From a virus, in the IMG/VR virus record IMGVR_UViG_3300044636_000047, positions 1-23,778 of that record: a stretch of DNA of 23,778 bases. One strand, 5' to 3'. The position numbers and the translations under genes were made by a program. Under the pieces are notes generated by a model, which did not search any database, was not told where the DNA came from, and saw only the letters and a program-made list of their open reading frames with translations. Positions within the stretch are counted from its first letter, which is position 1, and each line of letters begins with the position of its first letter. Shown one piece after another: positions 22,632-23,778 of the stretch.

Positions 22632-23606
22632 ATGAAGAAAGTACTACTAGCATTACTATCAATTACAATTGCATTCACAGCAATGCAGCCATCACAGGCA
22701 CAAGATGAGCGAGTCCTTGCAATTATTGACTCCTCTATCAACTCAAACAATTTTCCATCAATCATTCACGAAGTTTGTTTTACAACTGTAAAGTCTAAGA
22801 TTGTTGCTCAGAATATGTCATGCCCTAACGGAGAACTATTTATGGAGGGCAAGGGAGCAGCAGCATCACCTTGGCCAGCATCCCTAAACAATGCCACATA
22901 TCATGGAGACTCTATGGTTAAGGCTGCACTCGCAAAGACTCCAAACATCAAGATTGTATTTATTAGAGTCTACAATGTTTCTTCTCTTGGAAACTCATCA
23001 ACTCCATTTAATGGATCAACAATCCTTAGTGCTATCGACTGGGTCAATAAGAATGCATCAAAGTATAGCATTGATGCTGTGTCAATTAGTCAGTCTGGTA
23101 TTAATACATCAACAAGATCACTACACATTGGCTGCACTGATCAATCAATCTTTAGTCCATTTGTAACTCAGGTTTCACAGTTAAATGCACAGAACATTCC
23201 TACTTTTGTTGCCACTGGCAATGATGGTCTAAAGACAATTGTTGGTTTCCCAGCATGTGTTACAGGAGTTATCGGTGTTGGATCATCAACCGATGTTCTG
23301 GATGCTGGAACTTCTGTAGGGGCAACGGCTACAAATAGAGGTCCAGGCCTTGACATGGTTGCTCCTGGAACAGTTAGTATTACAAAGTACAATGGATCAC
23401 AGACAACTGCATCTGGAACTTCTGTGTCAACTGCACTTGCAGCAGCATCTTATGTAAACGGAAATACATTCAAGTCATTTACACAATACATAGATACTCT
23501 TCCAAAGAAAACAATTAAGTTTGTTGATTCTGTAGTTGTAAATAGCAACAAGACAAGAACAACTGTTTGGGAACCGACAAGAGTAATCACCTCTAACTTG
23601 CCATAA
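22632..23606 (+). CDS. Exported subtilisin-like (S8) serine protease
   Basis: This encodes 324 aa, with 'AAGGAG' about 7 nt before the ATG. Signal peptide residues 1-23 (KK start, hydrophobic core, 'PSQA' cleavage). Catalytic triad: D33 ('LAIIDSSIN'), H91 ('TYHGDSM'), S264 ('ASGTSVSTALA'); oxyanion N197 ('VATGNDG'). Cys49, 64, 168 and 209 may pair. The mature chain begins only ~9 residues before D33, so no I9-type propeptide is visible, unlike most secreted subtilases. It would act outside the cytoplasm on host or viral surface proteins. After S264 only ~60 residues remain, a compact catalytic domain. Phage-encoded, Sec-exported subtilases are unusual. Confidence 0.85.
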   Translation: MKKVLLALLSITIAFTAMQPSQAQDERVLAIIDSSINSNNFPSIIHEVCFTTVKSKIVAQNMSCPNGELFMEGKGAAASPWPASLNNATYHGDSMVKAALAKTPNIKIVFIRVYNVSSLGNSSTPFNGSTILSAIDWVNKNASKYSIDAVSISQSGINTSTRSLHIGCTDQSIFSPFVTQVSQLNAQNIPTFVATGNDGLKTIVGFPACVTGVIGVGSSTDVLDAGTSVGATATNRGPGLDMVAPGTVSITKYNGSQTTASGTSVSTALAAASYVNGNTFKSFTQYIDTLPKKTIKFVDSVVVNSNKTRTTVWEPTRVITSNLP

Positions 23607-23643
23607 GGCAAAAAGTCCTGGGTATGACTTAAAACTGCCCTAT

Positions 23644-23716
23644 TGCCCTATAACTCAGTTGGTAGAGTGCCGAACTGTTAATTCGGATGTCCCTGGATCG
23701 AGGCCAGGTGGGGCAG
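23644..23716 (+). tRNA. tRNA-Asn (GTT)
   Basis: A full cloverleaf can be drawn: acceptor TGCCCTA/TGGGGCA (7 bp, one G-T), D stem ACTC/GAGT, anticodon stem CCGAA/TTCGG with loop CTGTTAA (anticodon GTT, 23677-23679), 5-nt variable loop, T stem CCTGG/CCAGG, and discriminator G at 23716. CCA is not encoded. The T loop is ATCGAGG, with A in place of the usual T54. It probably supplies Asn for phage AAT/AAC codons. Confidence 0.9.
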
Positions 23717-23725
23717 CGGTCTGGT

Positions 23726-23740
23726 GTATAATTGTTATAC
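23726..23740 (+). promoter_or_regulatory. -10 box inside a palindrome before the last gene
   Basis: GTATAA-TTG-TTATAC (23726-23740) is a perfect palindrome with a 3-nt centre. It contains TATAAT (23727-23732); predicted start is near 23739, ~26 nt before the ATG at 23765. No -35 is seen. It could be an operator or simply a -10 with mirror symmetry. Confidence 0.35.
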
Positions 23741-23764
23741 CAAAGCAATTAAGATAAGGGTAAA

Positions 23765-23778
23765 ATGATAATAAAGAA
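23765..23778 (+). CDS. Start of a further gene (3' truncated by the window end)
   Basis: An ATG at 23765 follows 'GATAAGGG' by ~5 nt and reads Met-Ile-Ile-Lys before the window ends. Only four complete codons are visible, so no family can be given. The upstream -10 box and ribosome-binding-site-like sequence are the only support. Confidence 0.35.

Noticed and set aside
23613-23630. AAGTC...GACTT inverted repeat before the tRNA as a terminator or processing signal
   Set aside because: Only 5 bp, no T-run afterwards; too weak to call. It may belong to a loose tRNA promoter (TTGCCA at 23598), but the spacing is poor.

Overview
The window looks like a piece of an uncultured tailed double-stranded DNA phage (Caudoviricetes). 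All genes lie on the + strand. Coding density is very high, with many 1-20 nt start/stop overlaps (TAATG, ATGA). Tail, replication, recombination and terminase genes sit together. The DNA is AT-rich. I infer an actinobacterial host, plausibly a low-GC freshwater lineage such as Nanopelagicales. The reasons are an exported Ala/Thr-rich surface protein with an actinobacterial-looking Sec signal peptide, a small acidic protein of a type I recall from actinophages, and a proteasome-like hydrolase. No search was run, so the host call is an inference.

Layout. (1) 1-3963: tail tip and receptor-binding genes: a 5'-truncated tail protein with a LamG-like segment and a hub-like C-terminus, an unknown structural protein, a fibre-like protein, an FN3-like protein and a small lectin-like protein. 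(2) 3963-5173: small genes, namely a zinc ribbon, a MerR-like HTH protein with an AT-hook-like motif, and two short proteins of unknown function. (3) 5166-11573: replisome: DnaB-type helicase, an unknown protein, DnaG-type primase, a putative ssDNA-binding protein and a full-length C-family DNA polymerase III alpha. (4) 11563-15013: recombination: RecA/UvsX-like protein, PD-(D/E)XK-like protein, Cas4-like Fe-S nuclease, RuvC-like resolvase and small zinc-finger proteins. (5) 15018-17842: two mini-genes, a DUF3310 protein and the small and large terminase subunits. (6) 17860-23606: an accessory block of an exported Ig-like/coiled-coil surface protein, an exported PA14-domain protein, two holin-like membrane proteins, a proteasome-like Ntn hydrolase, a small acidic protein and an exported subtilisin-like protease. 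(7) tRNA-Asn(GTT) and the start of another gene at the right edge.

Transcription signals are clear. A strong consensus, TTGACA-17/18-(TGn)TATAMT, recurs at 4556, 21796 and 22362, with weaker or extended -10 versions elsewhere. Several -10 boxes lie 6-7 nt before an ATG, which predicts leaderless mRNAs. One strong intrinsic terminator at 19049-19078 separates the two exported-protein genes.

The most notable part is block 6. Three Sec-exported proteins, an Ntn hydrolase with a complete-looking active site and holin-like proteins lie in about 6 kb, with several promoters of their own. This looks like a host-envelope remodelling, superinfection-exclusion or lysis module. That reading is a hypothesis. 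No gap of 300 nt or more lacks a gene.
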